Shown one piece after another: positions 42,701-52,553 of a stretch of 64,000 bases of DNA; positions within the stretch are counted from its first letter, which is position 1; each line of letters starts with the position of its first letter. Both the position numbers and the translations under genes were made by a program. Origin of the DNA: Peribacillus sp. FSL E2-0218 (GTDB lineage Bacteria; Bacillota; Bacilli; Bacillales; DSM-1321); the NCBI RefSeq assembly GCF_037992945.1, contig NZ_CP150304.1, positions 4,850,501-4,914,500 of the forward strand, written 5' to 3'. The notes beneath the pieces are model-generated. The model did no database searches and had not been told where the DNA came from. It saw nothing but the letters and a program-made list of their open reading frames with translations.

Positions 42701-43327
42701 TAAGATCCCTCCACTTAAATCAAAAGACTTAAAAAATTTATTGTCTTAAAGACTATGTATATGGAAAAAAGTTCTTTCCTTTTTCATGAATGGTTATTTC
42801 AGGAAACGTTAATATGCAGTAACCTTCATGAACATATTGTACCAAAAAAAGAAGAAAAATACGTTAATTTCATTGTCAAATTTTTACGAAATGTACATAT
42901 ATGGTACATATCTCCCGGTTATAGGTATTATGGCCGAATTGGTAGTCTACCATACCCTTTAAAGGCAAATCCATTCCCATTAGCCCAATACAAATGATCC
43001 TTTTCAATCGAATCGACTATTCCACTCCATTGATTATTATATGAAACAGATCGATTTATTAAATGGCAAAATCATCGAATTGAACGGGCACGATCGGAAC
43101 AAGCGAGGACTTGTGACCAAAACCCGTTGTTTTTCGTAAATGTTATTCTTTTAAGCATAATATTCGCTGCACACATGACAGGCAATAGAACTAATTATAA
43201 CACGGACTTCTTTTTCTTATATTAAAGTTTCTTTACACATCTGCCCCAAAAACGAAACAGGATTGCCACTTTTTACACAAAGACTTATAATGAATCAACT
43301 AATAGTAAGTATGAAGGTGGAATAGGT
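42701..43327. other. Divergent degS / yvyE intergenic region
   Basis: 627 bases without a convincing gene. Leftward it should carry the degS promoter; an extended -10 (TGGTACAAT, near 42840) is visible but lacks a good -35. Rightward the yvyE promoter is at 43263-43291. A frame at 43041 (about 32 codons) has no ribosome site. No conserved RNA structure was recognised. Confidence 0.5.
43263..43291 (+). promoter_or_regulatory. Sigma-A promoter of yvyE
   Basis: TTGCCA (43263-43268), 17 bases, TATAAT (43286-43291), 37 bases before the ATG. Confidence 0.85.
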
Positions 43328-43963
43328 ATGCTCACTCAATATTTAACGGTGGCAGGACGCGGGGAACATGAAATCATCATCGAGAAATCCCGTTTCATCT
43401 CGCACATTACCCGAGCCGAAACGGAAGAAGACGCCCAGGCATTCATCCAGGAAATCAAGAAAAAGCATAAAGATGCTACACATAATTGTTCAGCCTATAT
43501 GATCGGTGAACAAAACCAAATCCAAAAGGCCCTCGATGATGGGGAGCCAAGCGGCACGGCAGGCGTCCCGATCCTTGAGGTTCTTAAGAAAAAAGATTTG
43601 AAGGACACCGCCGTAGTGGTCACAAGATATTTCGGGGGCATCAAGCTAGGTGCCGGAGGTCTCATCCGCGCTTATAGCAAATCGACTTCAGAAGGGATAA
43701 ATGCCACTGGCATCGTCATCAGAAAGTTAATGCGGGTCATTTCGACAACGATCGACTATACGTGGCTTGGAAAATTGGAGAACGAATTACGTTCTTCCAT
43801 CTATCAAATAAAGGAAATTCAATACCTCGATCAGGTAACGATCCTCGTATACGCGGAAGAGGCACAAAAAGAATCCTATATCTCCTGGATGACAGAGCTG
43901 ACAAATGGTCAAGGACAGATCGCAGAAGGCGAAATGCTTTATTTGGAAGAGGCATTCGCCTGA
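43328..43963 (+). CDS. yvyE: YigZ/IMPACT family protein YvyE
   Basis: A 211-residue protein. The N-terminal UPF0029 (IMPACT) domain contains ATHNCSAYMIG, DDGEPSGTAGVPILEVL and VVVTRYFGGIKLGAGGLIRA; a C-terminal DUF1949 ferredoxin-like domain follows. YvyE/YigZ proteins are conserved, and their bacterial role is unclear (translation or nucleotide binding has been suggested). AAGGTGG lies before the ATG. Synteny degS-yvyE-tagU is as in B. subtilis. Confidence 0.94.
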   Translation: MLTQYLTVAGRGEHEIIIEKSRFISHITRAETEEDAQAFIQEIKKKHKDATHNCSAYMIGEQNQIQKALDDGEPSGTAGVPILEVLKKKDLKDTAVVVTRYFGGIKLGAGGLIRAYSKSTSEGINATGIVIRKLMRVISTTIDYTWLGKLENELRSSIYQIKEIQYLDQVTILVYAEEAQKESYISWMTELTNGQGQIAEGEMLYLEEAFA

Positions 43964-44140
43964 TTTCCCCCTGCATTTTTTTCCTTTTTTAGGTTGTAAT
44001 ACAATTGAAAAGAAATATTTATTTTACGAATTTATTAAATCATTGTAAAATTAGGGTTAATATATGACGAAATATAAATAGATAGATTCGAAAAATAGCG
44101 ATTTATGTCTGAAGTTCGTTATTTAAAAGGAGAAGAAAAG

Positions 44141-45166
44141 ATGTCTACTACTAGGCGTGTCTATAAAATAAAAAAGACAAAGAAAAAAAGGCGAAAGAGG
44201 CTGTGGATATTCCTGGTGCCCCTGCTTGTACTGGGCCTGGGCGCTTCCACTTATGCTGCAACTCTATATATGAAGGCACAGAATGTATTCCATGATTCGT
44301 ATGATCCGGTGGAGGCTTCGGCGAAGCGGAGTGCATCCGTCGATCCTCTCGAAGATAATTTCTCGATCCTCTTCATAGGAATCGATGATAGTGACGAACG
44401 TGACTATCAAGGAAATTCACGCTCGGATGCGCTAATCCTGGCTACATTCAATAAAGATCAAAAGTCGATTAAACTTTTAAGCATTCCACGTGATTCATAT
44501 GTGTATGTACCTGCCAAGGGAGTCACCACAAAAATCAATGCGGCCCATGCAGCCGGAGGTCCAAAGGCGACGATGGACACCGTGGAGGAATTATTTGATG
44601 TCCCTGTCGATTATTATGTCCGCATGAACTTCAATGCTTTCATAGATGTTGTCGATTCATTGGATGGAATCGAAGTGGACGTACCATACGAAATGCACGA
44701 AATGGATTCACATGACAAAAAGAATGCGATCCATCTGGAAAAAGGAATTCAAACGGTTGATGGTGAAGAAGCCCTTGCCTTTGCCCGGACACGTAAACAG
44801 GACAGTGATATCCAACGCGGCGAGCGTCAGCAGGAAGTCCTTAAAGCCATCATCTCCAAGGCAACATCCGCTGGGTCTTTAACGAAGTATACAGACGTAA
44901 TGGAAGCTGTCGGTGACAATATGACAACGAACCTACAATTCTCACAAATTAAAGGTTTCATAAAATATGTAACTGGCGATAACGGCCTTAATCTTGAGAC
45001 ACTCAAGCTTGAAGGACAGGATTCCACCATTAACGGAACCTACTATTATCAGCTGAATGAAACATCCGTAGCCAATACAAAGCTATTGCTTCAATCACAT
45101 TTGAATTTGGGACCTAAAGAAGTCACCAATCAAACCGAAGCCGTCCAGCCACAAATAGAAGAATGA
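44141..45166 (+). CDS. tagU: LytR-CpsA-Psr family polymer ligase (TagU/LytR-like)
   Basis: A 341-residue type II membrane protein with a very basic N-terminus (KKTKKKRRKR) and one membrane segment (LWIFLVPLLVLGLGASTYAA), then an extracellular LCP domain. Catalytic motifs are SRSDALILATF, LLSIPRDSYVYVP and FARTRKQDSDIQRGERQQ. LCP enzymes transfer teichoic acids from undecaprenyl diphosphate to peptidoglycan. The start at 44141 has AAAAGGAG; the frame is open further upstream. Adjacent to tagO, as in B. subtilis, where this gene was called lytR and now tagU. Paralogues prevent certainty over the exact name. Confidence 0.92.
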   Translation: MSTTRRVYKIKKTKKKRRKRLWIFLVPLLVLGLGASTYAATLYMKAQNVFHDSYDPVEASAKRSASVDPLEDNFSILFIGIDDSDERDYQGNSRSDALILATFNKDQKSIKLLSIPRDSYVYVPAKGVTTKINAAHAAGGPKATMDTVEELFDVPVDYYVRMNFNAFIDVVDSLDGIEVDVPYEMHEMDSHDKKNAIHLEKGIQTVDGEEALAFARTRKQDSDIQRGERQQEVLKAIISKATSAGSLTKYTDVMEAVGDNMTTNLQFSQIKGFIKYVTGDNGLNLETLKLEGQDSTINGTYYYQLNETSVANTKLLLQSHLNLGPKEVTNQTEAVQPQIEE

Positions 45167-45167
45167 T

Positions 45168-45199
45168 AAAAAACCCCACTTGTAAAAGTGGGGTTTTTT
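45168..45199 (+). terminator. Rho-independent terminator of the tagU-like gene
   Basis: AAAACCCCACT pairs with AGTGGGGTTTT, with a T tract on both strands. Confidence 0.93.
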
Positions 45200-45212
45200 C
45201 TGTAAACCTAAA

Positions 45213-45256
45213 CAAAAAAAGGCTCCAACCGCGTACAGGCACGGTTGGAGCTTTTT
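45213..45256 (-). terminator. Rho-independent terminator of tagO
   Basis: GCTCCAACCG pairs with CGGTTGGAGC around 10 bases; seven T follow on the minus strand. Confidence 0.92.
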
Positions 45257-45298
45257 AAACAATTCATGCAAGAATCTAGTAATCTAGTTGTTCATCTA

Positions 45299-46348
45299 TC
45301 ATGGTTTGTTTTTAAAATTGAGCATCTTCAGCAGCGGCTGGTAGTTTGAATTGACCAAACCGATCTTCTCGACAAAAATCTCGATGATCAGCAGCAGACC
45401 CGTCACAAGGATCAAGGCCCCCCACATTGTGGCAAACGAGAAAATGATGGCTGCCAAGCCGAAGCAAGCAGCTAAGGCGTAGATGAGCAAAACGGTCTGT
45501 TTATGAGTGAACCCCAAATTTATTAAGCAGTGGTGCAGATGGGATTTATCAGCAGCGGAAATCGGCTGCTTATTGACAAGCCTGCGGATAATCGCGAAAA
45601 ATGTATCCGAAATCGGCACGCCCAAGATGATGATCGGCACGATCAGGGAGATCATCGTAACGTTTTTGAACCCTAGCAGGGACAGGACGGCAATGATATA
45701 ACCAAGGAACAGGGCTCCTGTATCCCCCATGAAGATCTTTGCCGGGTGAAAATTATATTTCAGGAAGCCAAGAGTGCTTCCAATTACGATCAAGGCTACC
45801 GTGGCAACGAATAAATCGCCTTTGATAAGCGCCATCGTTGCGATCGTCACTAATGCAATGGTCGAAACACCGCCCGCAAGTCCATCCAGTCCATCTATTA
45901 GGTTGATGGCATTGATGATACTGACAATCCACAAAATGGTGATCGGTGTACTTAACATCCCAAATTCCAGTGTATCGGTAAAGAACGGTAAATTGATGAA
46001 TTCCACTTCAAGACCGCCCCACAATACGATGATGAGGGCAGCCAGGATCTGGCCCAGAAATTTCGGTGCAGCCCTTAATTCATAAATATCGTCAGCCATG
46101 CCGATCAATATGATTATGAGAGCGCCGACCAGGAGTGGCAATTGTCCCGAGAAATCTTTCGTAAAGAGTAAAAAAGTAATGAAAAAACTCAAAAATATGG
46201 CTAAACCGCCCATTCGCGGCATAATTTTACTATGCACTTTTCGCTCATTCGGTTTATCGGTAGCTCCTAATTTAAAGGCCAGTTTTCCGACAAAAGGAGT
46301 CAAAAAAATGGATAATAAAAAGGATACCAACAAGGCCCCAATTAACAT
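45299..46348 (-). CDS. tagO: Undecaprenyl-phosphate GlcNAc-1-phosphate transferase TagO
   Basis: A 349-residue polytopic membrane enzyme (about ten segments) that starts wall teichoic acid and related polymers by making undecaprenyl-PP-GlcNAc. Conserved sequences of the MraY/WecA family are KVHSKIMPRMGG, GMADDIYEL, NAINLIDGLDGLAGG, FMGDTGALFLGY and the cytosolic HLHHCLINLG loop. The frame begins at a TTG (46363), but GAGGTGG lies six bases before the ATG at 46348. Convergent with the tagU-like gene; terminators of both lie between. Confidence 0.95.
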   Translation of the reverse strand: MLIGALLVSFLLSIFLTPFVGKLAFKLGATDKPNERKVHSKIMPRMGGLAIFLSFFITFLLFTKDFSGQLPLLVGALIIILIGMADDIYELRAAPKFLGQILAALIIVLWGGLEVEFINLPFFTDTLEFGMLSTPITILWIVSIINAINLIDGLDGLAGGVSTIALVTIATMALIKGDLFVATVALIVIGSTLGFLKYNFHPAKIFMGDTGALFLGYIIAVLSLLGFKNVTMISLIVPIIILGVPISDTFFAIIRRLVNKQPISAADKSHLHHCLINLGFTHKQTVLLIYALAACFGLAAIIFSFATMWGALILVTGLLLIIEIFVEKIGLVNSNYQPLLKMLNFKNKP

Positions 46349-46424
46349 TAAGAACCACCTCAATTCAACTAAAAATCTAATACCCGTAACGATCTATAAG
46401 AAAACCTATATATAAATGGTTATT

Positions 46425-47528
46425 TTAATTTTTCATCCTCAAATAAACATTATATACGTTTTCAGCTAAAATCTCTATAGAAAAGTTGTTTTTTGCAAAT
46501 TTTTGTAAATCCGACCCTATCTTTGTCAGTTTCCCGGATTCCTTCAATTCCAAAGCATGAAAGATGGCTCCTGCAAGTTTGCCGGCATTTCCGATTTCCG
46601 TAACCCAGCCCTTGCTCCCATCGGGAATCAATTCCTTCACACCGCCAACATCGCTCGTGATGGCAGGAAGGCTTGACCTTGCCCCTTCAAGCAGAACAAG
46701 CGGGAAGCTCTCGCTTAAGGATGTCAGCAATGTGACGTCCCCCAATGGATAAATTCTTTCCATATCTGCACGATGCCCCAAAAAGATGACGTTACCGGAT
46801 AAACCGGTTTCGAGGACGATCGTTTCCAAGGTCTTCCTCCTGCTCCCGTCCCCTACAAGCATTAGTTTAACATGCGGTGACTTGGAAACCACGGTTTTCA
46901 ATGCCTTCAACGCATATTCATGGCCTTTCACCGGTTCCAGTCTTGCAGGCATGATGATGATGAAGTCATCTTCCCCAAGCCCGAAATCACCTCTCTGAAA
47001 GGGAATCGGCATTTCTTTTTCGAAGTCAATCCCATTCAGGATCTTCGTGACCTTGGACGGATCGATTCCTTGATCGATCAAGTCCTGTCTAAAGCGGTCG
47101 GAAACCGCCAATATATGATCGGCATGTTGGAATGACCTTACATGCAGGCCAGTAAACAGCTTTCCCTTTATGCCCTGGCCCAGGAAATCATGATGGGGCG
47201 CGCTGTGAACGGTAAGTAGCCAAGGGCGTTTTATGAGGCGCTTCAATAAAGCACCGTATATATTCGCCCGCGGCCCATGGGTGTGGATGATGTCTATATG
47301 ATTTAGACGGATAAAGTCCCGTAAACGTTTCAAAACGGATAGGTCATATTTGGAATGTTGATGAAAAAGTTCTGTTTTTATCCCGGCCGTAACCGACCGC
47401 CGGTAGAGTTCCCCTTCTTCGAACACCCCAAGCATGCACTCCTCTTTTTTCAATTGGTCAAGTAAGGACATAATATGGAACATGCCGCCGCCCGTTTCAT
47501 TACCAGCATTCAAATGCAAGACTTTCAT
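46425..47528 (-). CDS. GT4 family glycosyltransferase
   Basis: A 367-residue GT-B enzyme. The N-terminal Rossmann motif is NAGNETGGGMFHIMSLLDQL; the C-terminal nucleotide-sugar site is the usual ESFPLVLLEGARSSLP and SDVGGVKELI. There is no membrane segment, so it works on the cytoplasmic face. It lies directly downstream of tagA on the same strand, so it may add a sugar or modify the linkage unit or polymer; sugar donor and acceptor are unknown. AAGGAG precedes the ATG at 47528. Confidence 0.88.
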   Translation of the reverse strand: MKVLHLNAGNETGGGMFHIMSLLDQLKKEECMLGVFEEGELYRRSVTAGIKTELFHQHSKYDLSVLKRLRDFIRLNHIDIIHTHGPRANIYGALLKRLIKRPWLLTVHSAPHHDFLGQGIKGKLFTGLHVRSFQHADHILAVSDRFRQDLIDQGIDPSKVTKILNGIDFEKEMPIPFQRGDFGLGEDDFIIIMPARLEPVKGHEYALKALKTVVSKSPHVKLMLVGDGSRRKTLETIVLETGLSGNVIFLGHRADMERIYPLGDVTLLTSLSESFPLVLLEGARSSLPAITSDVGGVKELIPDGSKGWVTEIGNAGKLAGAIFHALELKESGKLTKIGSDLQKFAKNNFSIEILAENVYNVYLRMKN

Positions 47529-47546
47529 CCAGTCCACTCCTTATGT

Positions 47547-48290
47547 TCAGGAACGCTGCACCTTTTTCCTTAACCGCCTAACCTTGAAAACGAATCTCGG
47601 CAGTGCGAGCATCCGTTTCCACCGGGAAGGTTGCTGGATCAGTCGGTACAACCATTCCAGACGCATCTTTTGCCAAAAAACCGGGGCACGGTTCACTTTT
47701 CCTGCGAGGACGTCGAAGCTTCCTCCCACTCCCATGAATACCCCTTTTTTAAATAAGGGATCGTGCATTGAAACCCATTTCTCCTGCCGAGGAAACCCCA
47801 ATGCAGTCAGAATGATGTCAGGTTCGAGTTCCGCAATGGACACAGCCAAGCGTTCGTCCTTTATATCAATATAACCATGGTGATATCCAACCAACTCGAT
47901 TCCCGGGTATTGCCGTTTCACTTTAAGGGCGGCTGCTTCAATCACATCTTCCTCCGCCCCAAGCAAATATATCTTCAGACCCTTTCCATCAGCGATCCGA
48001 AATAGTTCATTCATCAAGTCGAATCCTGTAATCCGCTCTTCCAAAGGTTGATTTAGCCATTTAGAGGCCATAATAATACCAACGCCATCGGGCGTGATGT
48101 AATCCGCCGATAGAATGATGTCCTTATAATCCTGATGCTCATTGGCATATTCAACGATTTCCGGGTTTGCCGTAACGACAAACGTTTTTTCCTGGTTCAT
48201 GATTCTTGGATAGATGATACTATTCACAAATTCATCCATATTGCTATCGACGAATGGAATTGAGAGTATTTCAACAAACTTTTCAGTCAT
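47547..48290 (-). CDS. tagA: N-acetylmannosaminyltransferase TagA (WecG/TagA/CpsF family)
   Basis: A 247-residue GT26 enzyme that adds ManNAc to undecaprenyl-PP-GlcNAc, the committed step of wall teichoic acid linkage unit synthesis. Motifs are TANPEIVEYANEH, ADYITPDGVGI with the catalytic Asp, and LGFPRQEKWV. The basic C-terminus (FVFKVRRLRKKVQRS) probably contacts the membrane, as in TagA. It acts directly after TagO, encoded 1.2 kb away, and precedes TagB in the pathway. Confidence 0.93.
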   Translation of the reverse strand: MTEKFVEILSIPFVDSNMDEFVNSIIYPRIMNQEKTFVVTANPEIVEYANEHQDYKDIILSADYITPDGVGIIMASKWLNQPLEERITGFDLMNELFRIADGKGLKIYLLGAEEDVIEAAALKVKRQYPGIELVGYHHGYIDIKDERLAVSIAELEPDIILTALGFPRQEKWVSMHDPLFKKGVFMGVGGSFDVLAGKVNRAPVFWQKMRLEWLYRLIQQPSRWKRMLALPRFVFKVRRLRKKVQRS

Positions 48291-48401
48291 TTCACTTCAG
48301 CCTTTCATATGTACTATACATCTAAAGGGTGGGGTATTATTCAAGAAATTTTTTCATACACATCATAGAACCTGATAATCGATTCAAAGGTGGTTACTCA
48401 T

Positions 48402-49832
48402 TTGAAGCTTCCAGAAAAATATGCTTTACCCATCCTTATACTTTGCCTGCTCGTAGCCGCTGCAGTGCCTCACCCCATCATTGGCTACTTAGCGACGGCG
48501 TTGATGCTCGTTTTTGTCGGTATAAATAAAAAAAGTCTCTTATTCATTTTATTCATTTATTTTCCGGCCCGTCCCTTATTCATGGAACTGAATGGCGGCC
48601 TAACCTATTCTGGTGACCTGATCATACTCACCTTATTCTTTTCATTGATTTTGGAAAGGTTCAAAAAGAACGATTGGTCATTTTCGAAATATCATTTCAC
48701 CTTGTCCTTTTGGCTTTATTGCTTGGTGGGTACAGTAGCTGCACTCATAACCGGCGTGGGAATCCTGCCCATTTCCTTTGAACTCCGGGCCTTGCTTATA
48801 ACATTCTTGCTTCTTTACATTATCGGTGAATTAAATCTAGAAAGAAAGGATATCTTTCACTTTTTGAAGGCAACCCTAGTATTTACGGTCATCCTTTGCC
48901 TTCATGGCCTAATCGAGAAAATTTTTTCGCGTACGATCCTGCTTCCCCATGCATGGGAAATGTGGAACCTCTCTTCTGCGAACAAGATGAGAATCTATGG
49001 GGCGGCTGCCAACCCTAATGTGTTCGCCCTTTACTTAAGCATTCAGCTGTTTCTAAGCTTTTTCCTATTTCGCTCGCTGAAAAAATACAAAGTCCTCGTC
49101 TTTCTGGCATCAATCTTGCTTGCCGGGACGCTATTGCTCACCTATTCGCGGGGGACGATGATTGCATTTGGGTTCGCGGCGCTCGTCTTCGTATTTTGGA
49201 CGAGAAATAAATCATTTCTTACCTATTCATTAGGGGCATGCTTGCTGGGACTGCTTTTCATTTACTACCCAGTTTTATTCGCTTCAAATAAAGTCGAGCT
49301 ATCCGCTGCCGTTCCGATGGATAATCTGGTGATCGGGAGCAACACCGCTTCCGATCATGAACAGGCCCTGTCCGGCCGTTTTTCGGAAATGTTTTCAGAT
49401 AAGATTCTTCACCAGAGTACGGAATGGGGACGCTTATATGTCGTGTTCAAGGGCATCGAAATCTTCAAGGACCATCCCATCATAGGTACGGGGCTTGCGA
49501 CATTCGGGGATTCCGCCACCCTTTCCTTCCCTTCGCCGATCTATGGTGAATATCAAATAGGAGAAAGGATGTATACGGATAATCAATATATCCAGATCCT
49601 GGTTCAGACAGGCATGCTTGGTTTTCTTGCCATTCTCACTTTCATCATTGTCTCCTTCCGCAAGATCGCGACATCGAAAAAGGGGATCTTTGGAGCCTTC
49701 ACCGCTTGCCTGTTGCTGGCGGCCTTAACAGCCGGACTTTTTTACAATATTCTCGAGGATAAAACGTTTACCTTGTTTTTTTATAGTTGTTTGGGAATCA
49801 CTTTACAAAAGGACATCATTTTAAAGGATTGA
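48402..49832 (+). CDS. O-antigen ligase/polymerase family membrane protein
   Basis: About 476 residues with around twelve membrane segments and the Wzy/WaaL-type loop near residues 320-400 (SDHEQALSGRFSEM, VFKGIEIFKDHPIIGTGLAT). Members polymerise or ligate undecaprenyl-linked glycans outside the membrane; B. subtilis TuaE of the teichuronic acid cluster is of this kind. GTG at 48390 opens the frame, but AAAGGTGG lies eight bases before a TTG at 48402, the better start. It is followed within five bases by a MurJ-like flippase gene and then a glycosyltransferase, suggesting a Wzx/Wzy-like surface-polysaccharide route. Confidence 0.85.
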   Translation: MKLPEKYALPILILCLLVAAAVPHPIIGYLATALMLVFVGINKKSLLFILFIYFPARPLFMELNGGLTYSGDLIILTLFFSLILERFKKNDWSFSKYHFTLSFWLYCLVGTVAALITGVGILPISFELRALLITFLLLYIIGELNLERKDIFHFLKATLVFTVILCLHGLIEKIFSRTILLPHAWEMWNLSSANKMRIYGAAANPNVFALYLSIQLFLSFFLFRSLKKYKVLVFLASILLAGTLLLTYSRGTMIAFGFAALVFVFWTRNKSFLTYSLGACLLGLLFIYYPVLFASNKVELSAAVPMDNLVIGSNTASDHEQALSGRFSEMFSDKILHQSTEWGRLYVVFKGIEIFKDHPIIGTGLATFGDSATLSFPSPIYGEYQIGERMYTDNQYIQILVQTGMLGFLAILTFIIVSFRKIATSKKGIFGAFTACLLLAALTAGLFYNILEDKTFTLFFYSCLGITLQKDIILKD

Positions 49833-49836
49833 AAAT

Positions 49837-51363
49837 ATGCCTACTCGTTCACATGTACTTAAATCGGTCGGGCTCGTCACCATCATCACAGCCGTCGGGA
49901 AAGTTCTCGGCTTTGGCCGGGAGTCGATCATAGCCGCCTATTTCGGGGCTTCATCCACGGCAGATGTTTTTTTCGTGGCGAGCCTCATTCCCACCATATT
50001 GTTTACGGCTCTCGGCAGCGGGCTCCAGGCTGGCGTCATCCCGATTTATTTGGAAAAGAAAGCGGAAAATCCAATCAAGGCGGACGATTTCATCAGTCTA
50101 TTAGGTTCCTTCTTCATGCTGGCCGCAGGAGTCATGACCATTGTTTGCATGATTTTCGCAAAGCCGCTCGTGATGCTGGTTGCGCCCGGTTTTTCGGGTG
50201 CAGAGCTTGAGCTGACGGAATCACTGACCCGGATCATGCTGCCTAGCTTACTATTTTTCACGCTTTCATACATGGCAACCGGCGTCCTGAACGCGAATAA
50301 GCGTTTCATCCTGCCGGCGCTTACTTCCACTGCCCAAAACACGGTCATTATAGTGGCCACCGTGTTGTGTGCTGCCCCCTTTGGGGTGGAGGGGGTGGCC
50401 TGGGGCTTTGTATTCGGTGCAGCCAGCCAATTCCTGATTCAATACCCGTCATTGAAGAGATACGGCATCCGGCCCGTCCTCTCTTTCCTGCCTCATAAGC
50501 GGCAGATCGTCCAAACACTGTCCACCTTTTATCCGATCATCATCGCTGCTCTGGCCATCCAGCTGAATAGTGTCGTGGACCGGATCATCGCCACCTCGCT
50601 CGAAACCGGGAGCGTAGCGGCGCTGAACTATGCGAACCGGCTATTATGGCTGCCGTTAAGCATTGTCCTCACACCGCTGATTACCGTCTTGTATCCTTCC
50701 ATCGTCGAACGGGCGCTCATCAGCTACAATGCTTTCCTCGAATTGACCTTAAGAGGGATGAAATCACTTGTTTTTTTGGCGGTGCCTTTCGTGATCGTCA
50801 TGTTAGTCAGCGGAAATGGCTTGATTACCTTGGCTTTTGAACGCGGGGCTTTTGATGCTTCGGCTACCGAAACGACTTATACGGCATTTTTCTTTTATTC
50901 AGCCGCCCTCCCTTTCTTTGCACTTAGGGATTATTTGATGAACGCTTTCTATGCCTTAAAAAAAACAAAAGCGGCCATGTATTCCTGCTTGTTCGCCGTA
51001 CTCCTTAACGTCATGCTCAGCTGGTTCCTATCGCGGCATCTCGGAGTCGGCGGCATTGCCATGGCTACAGGGATTTCCATGCTCCTTCAATCGCTCTACC
51101 TGTTTTGCTGCCTTTGGCTGAAGGCTGACGGGAGGAAGGACACCGCGGTTTTCAGGGATGTCTTGCTCGAAAGCGGCAAGCTGCTCATCATCGGAGCCAT
51201 CATTTACGGACTTGCCCGATGGCTTCACCCGCTTGCTTTGGCGTTCCCCATCATTGTGGAACTAGTGTTCATCTCGTTATTGGTATTTGGACTGTACCTC
51301 GGATTATCGATGGTTTTTAAAGTGAGCAGCCTGAAATCATGGAGCAGGCTCAAATCGAAATGA
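49837..51363 (+). CDS. MurJ/MviN-like lipid-linked oligosaccharide flippase
   Basis: A 508-residue MATE-like membrane protein with about fourteen segments. MurJ family signatures are GKVLGFGRESIIAAYFGASS, ADVFFVASLIPT and LETGSVAALNYANRL. It is probably not the essential lipid II flippase of the cell (its location in a polymer cluster suggests a dedicated Wzx-like role), but sequence alone cannot exclude lipid II transport. Five bases downstream of the O-antigen-ligase-like gene and followed by a glycosyltransferase gene, all plus strand. Confidence 0.85.
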   Translation: MPTRSHVLKSVGLVTIITAVGKVLGFGRESIIAAYFGASSTADVFFVASLIPTILFTALGSGLQAGVIPIYLEKKAENPIKADDFISLLGSFFMLAAGVMTIVCMIFAKPLVMLVAPGFSGAELELTESLTRIMLPSLLFFTLSYMATGVLNANKRFILPALTSTAQNTVIIVATVLCAAPFGVEGVAWGFVFGAASQFLIQYPSLKRYGIRPVLSFLPHKRQIVQTLSTFYPIIIAALAIQLNSVVDRIIATSLETGSVAALNYANRLLWLPLSIVLTPLITVLYPSIVERALISYNAFLELTLRGMKSLVFLAVPFVIVMLVSGNGLITLAFERGAFDASATETTYTAFFFYSAALPFFALRDYLMNAFYALKKTKAAMYSCLFAVLLNVMLSWFLSRHLGVGGIAMATGISMLLQSLYLFCCLWLKADGRKDTAVFRDVLLESGKLLIIGAIIYGLARWLHPLALAFPIIVELVFISLLVFGLYLGLSMVFKVSSLKSWSRLKSK

Positions 51364-51382
51364 AGGAAAAGGAGTGCCGATC

Positions 51383-52546
51383 ATGAACATATTGATTACA
51401 ACGATATTCGACTACCCTCACGAAGGGGGGCTTTCCAGTCATATCACGACATTGAAGAAAGGGCTGATGTCACGGGGACATACGGTAGACGTATTATCTT
51501 TCTCCCAATTACCCCATTTCAAGAAGAAAATGCTCGCCCAGGCACCCGGTTTTTTATTGAACAAAGTAAAACAAGGAAGCGGCCAGCTCTTCAATGACAG
51601 ACAACGCCAAAAATTATTGGCTTCTTCGATAAAAAGCTTGAATAAGCACTATGATGTCATTAATGCACAGGATATTTTCGCTACGCTCGCGTCCGTTGAA
51701 TCCGGAATTCCAACGGTGCAAACCGTCCATGGGTATTATTCATTCGAGGCAGTCAGCAGGGGGGCGCTCCTCCCGGATAGTGCAGAAGATTTGACCATTC
51801 GGGAGCTTGAACGAAAAGCTTATCAATCCGCAGCAAAAGTCGTGACGGTCGACCAGAGAATCAAAGATTATATACACCATTTAGCCCATATCGAGGCGGA
51901 AGCGATCAAAAACTTCATTGACCTGTCAGCTTTTGCACCGGAAAGCGCGAAACGGGAGCAAACCCGTCAGGATTTCCAGATCCCCCTACATAAGAAGATG
52001 CTTTTCGTGCCTAGAAGGATGACAGAAAAGAACGGCGTCATTTATCCGCTCCTTGCCCTGCCGGAGGTGCTCAAAGCCCATCAGGAAACGATATTGGTCT
52101 ATGCCGGCACAGGGGAGCAGCTCGCCCGGCTCGAGGAAACGGCAGCCAGTCTCCAATTAACCGATTCCGTAAGATTCATCGGGTCCGTGCCGTTCGAGAA
52201 TATGCATCATCTCTATGAAGCATCAGATGTCGTCCTCATCCCAAGCGTACACTCGCACGGGGTGGAAGAGGCTACTTCCATTTCTGCATTGGAAGCGATG
52301 AGCTGCCGCTCCCCCGTCATTGCCAGTGCAATCGGAGGCTTGAAGGAAATCATTGTGGATGGTGAGGATGGCCTACTTGTAAAGGAGAAGGATACAAAGG
52401 CACTTGCACAATCCATCTTAAAATTACTTCATGATCCTCCATATGCATCCACGTTAGCTTCGAGGGCACGATCAAAAATGGAAGGCGAATATTCGCACCT
52501 CTCCGCAGCCAAGCGGTTCGAGACCGCTTACAATGAAGTGCTCTAA
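51383..52546 (+). CDS. GT4 family glycosyltransferase
   Basis: A 387-residue GT-B enzyme. N-terminal TTIFDYPHEGGLSSHITTLK and C-terminal HGVEEATSISALEAMSCRSP with AIGGLKEI are the acceptor- and donor-side motifs. Cytosolic. AAGGAG precedes the ATG at 51383. Third gene of the ligase-flippase-glycosyltransferase run, so it likely builds the repeat unit of that polymer. Donor sugar unknown. Confidence 0.88.
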   Translation: MNILITTIFDYPHEGGLSSHITTLKKGLMSRGHTVDVLSFSQLPHFKKKMLAQAPGFLLNKVKQGSGQLFNDRQRQKLLASSIKSLNKHYDVINAQDIFATLASVESGIPTVQTVHGYYSFEAVSRGALLPDSAEDLTIRELERKAYQSAAKVVTVDQRIKDYIHHLAHIEAEAIKNFIDLSAFAPESAKREQTRQDFQIPLHKKMLFVPRRMTEKNGVIYPLLALPEVLKAHQETILVYAGTGEQLARLEETAASLQLTDSVRFIGSVPFENMHHLYEASDVVLIPSVHSHGVEEATSISALEAMSCRSPVIASAIGGLKEIIVDGEDGLLVKEKDTKALAQSILKLLHDPPYASTLASRARSKMEGEYSHLSAAKRFETAYNEVL

Positions 52547-52553
52547 AAAAAAC

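Noticed and set aside
42755..42997. 80-codon plus-strand frame between degS and yvyE
   Set aside because: No ribosome site, no recognisable protein features, and it overlaps the degS promoter region.
43041..43139. Short frame (about 32 codons, MKQIDLLNGKIIELNG) before yvyE
   Set aside because: It looks protein-like but has no ribosome site and ends quickly; I could not support it as a gene.
43080..43145. Possible structured RNA in the degS-yvyE gap
   Set aside because: No stable complementary arms and no known conserved motif could be found by eye.
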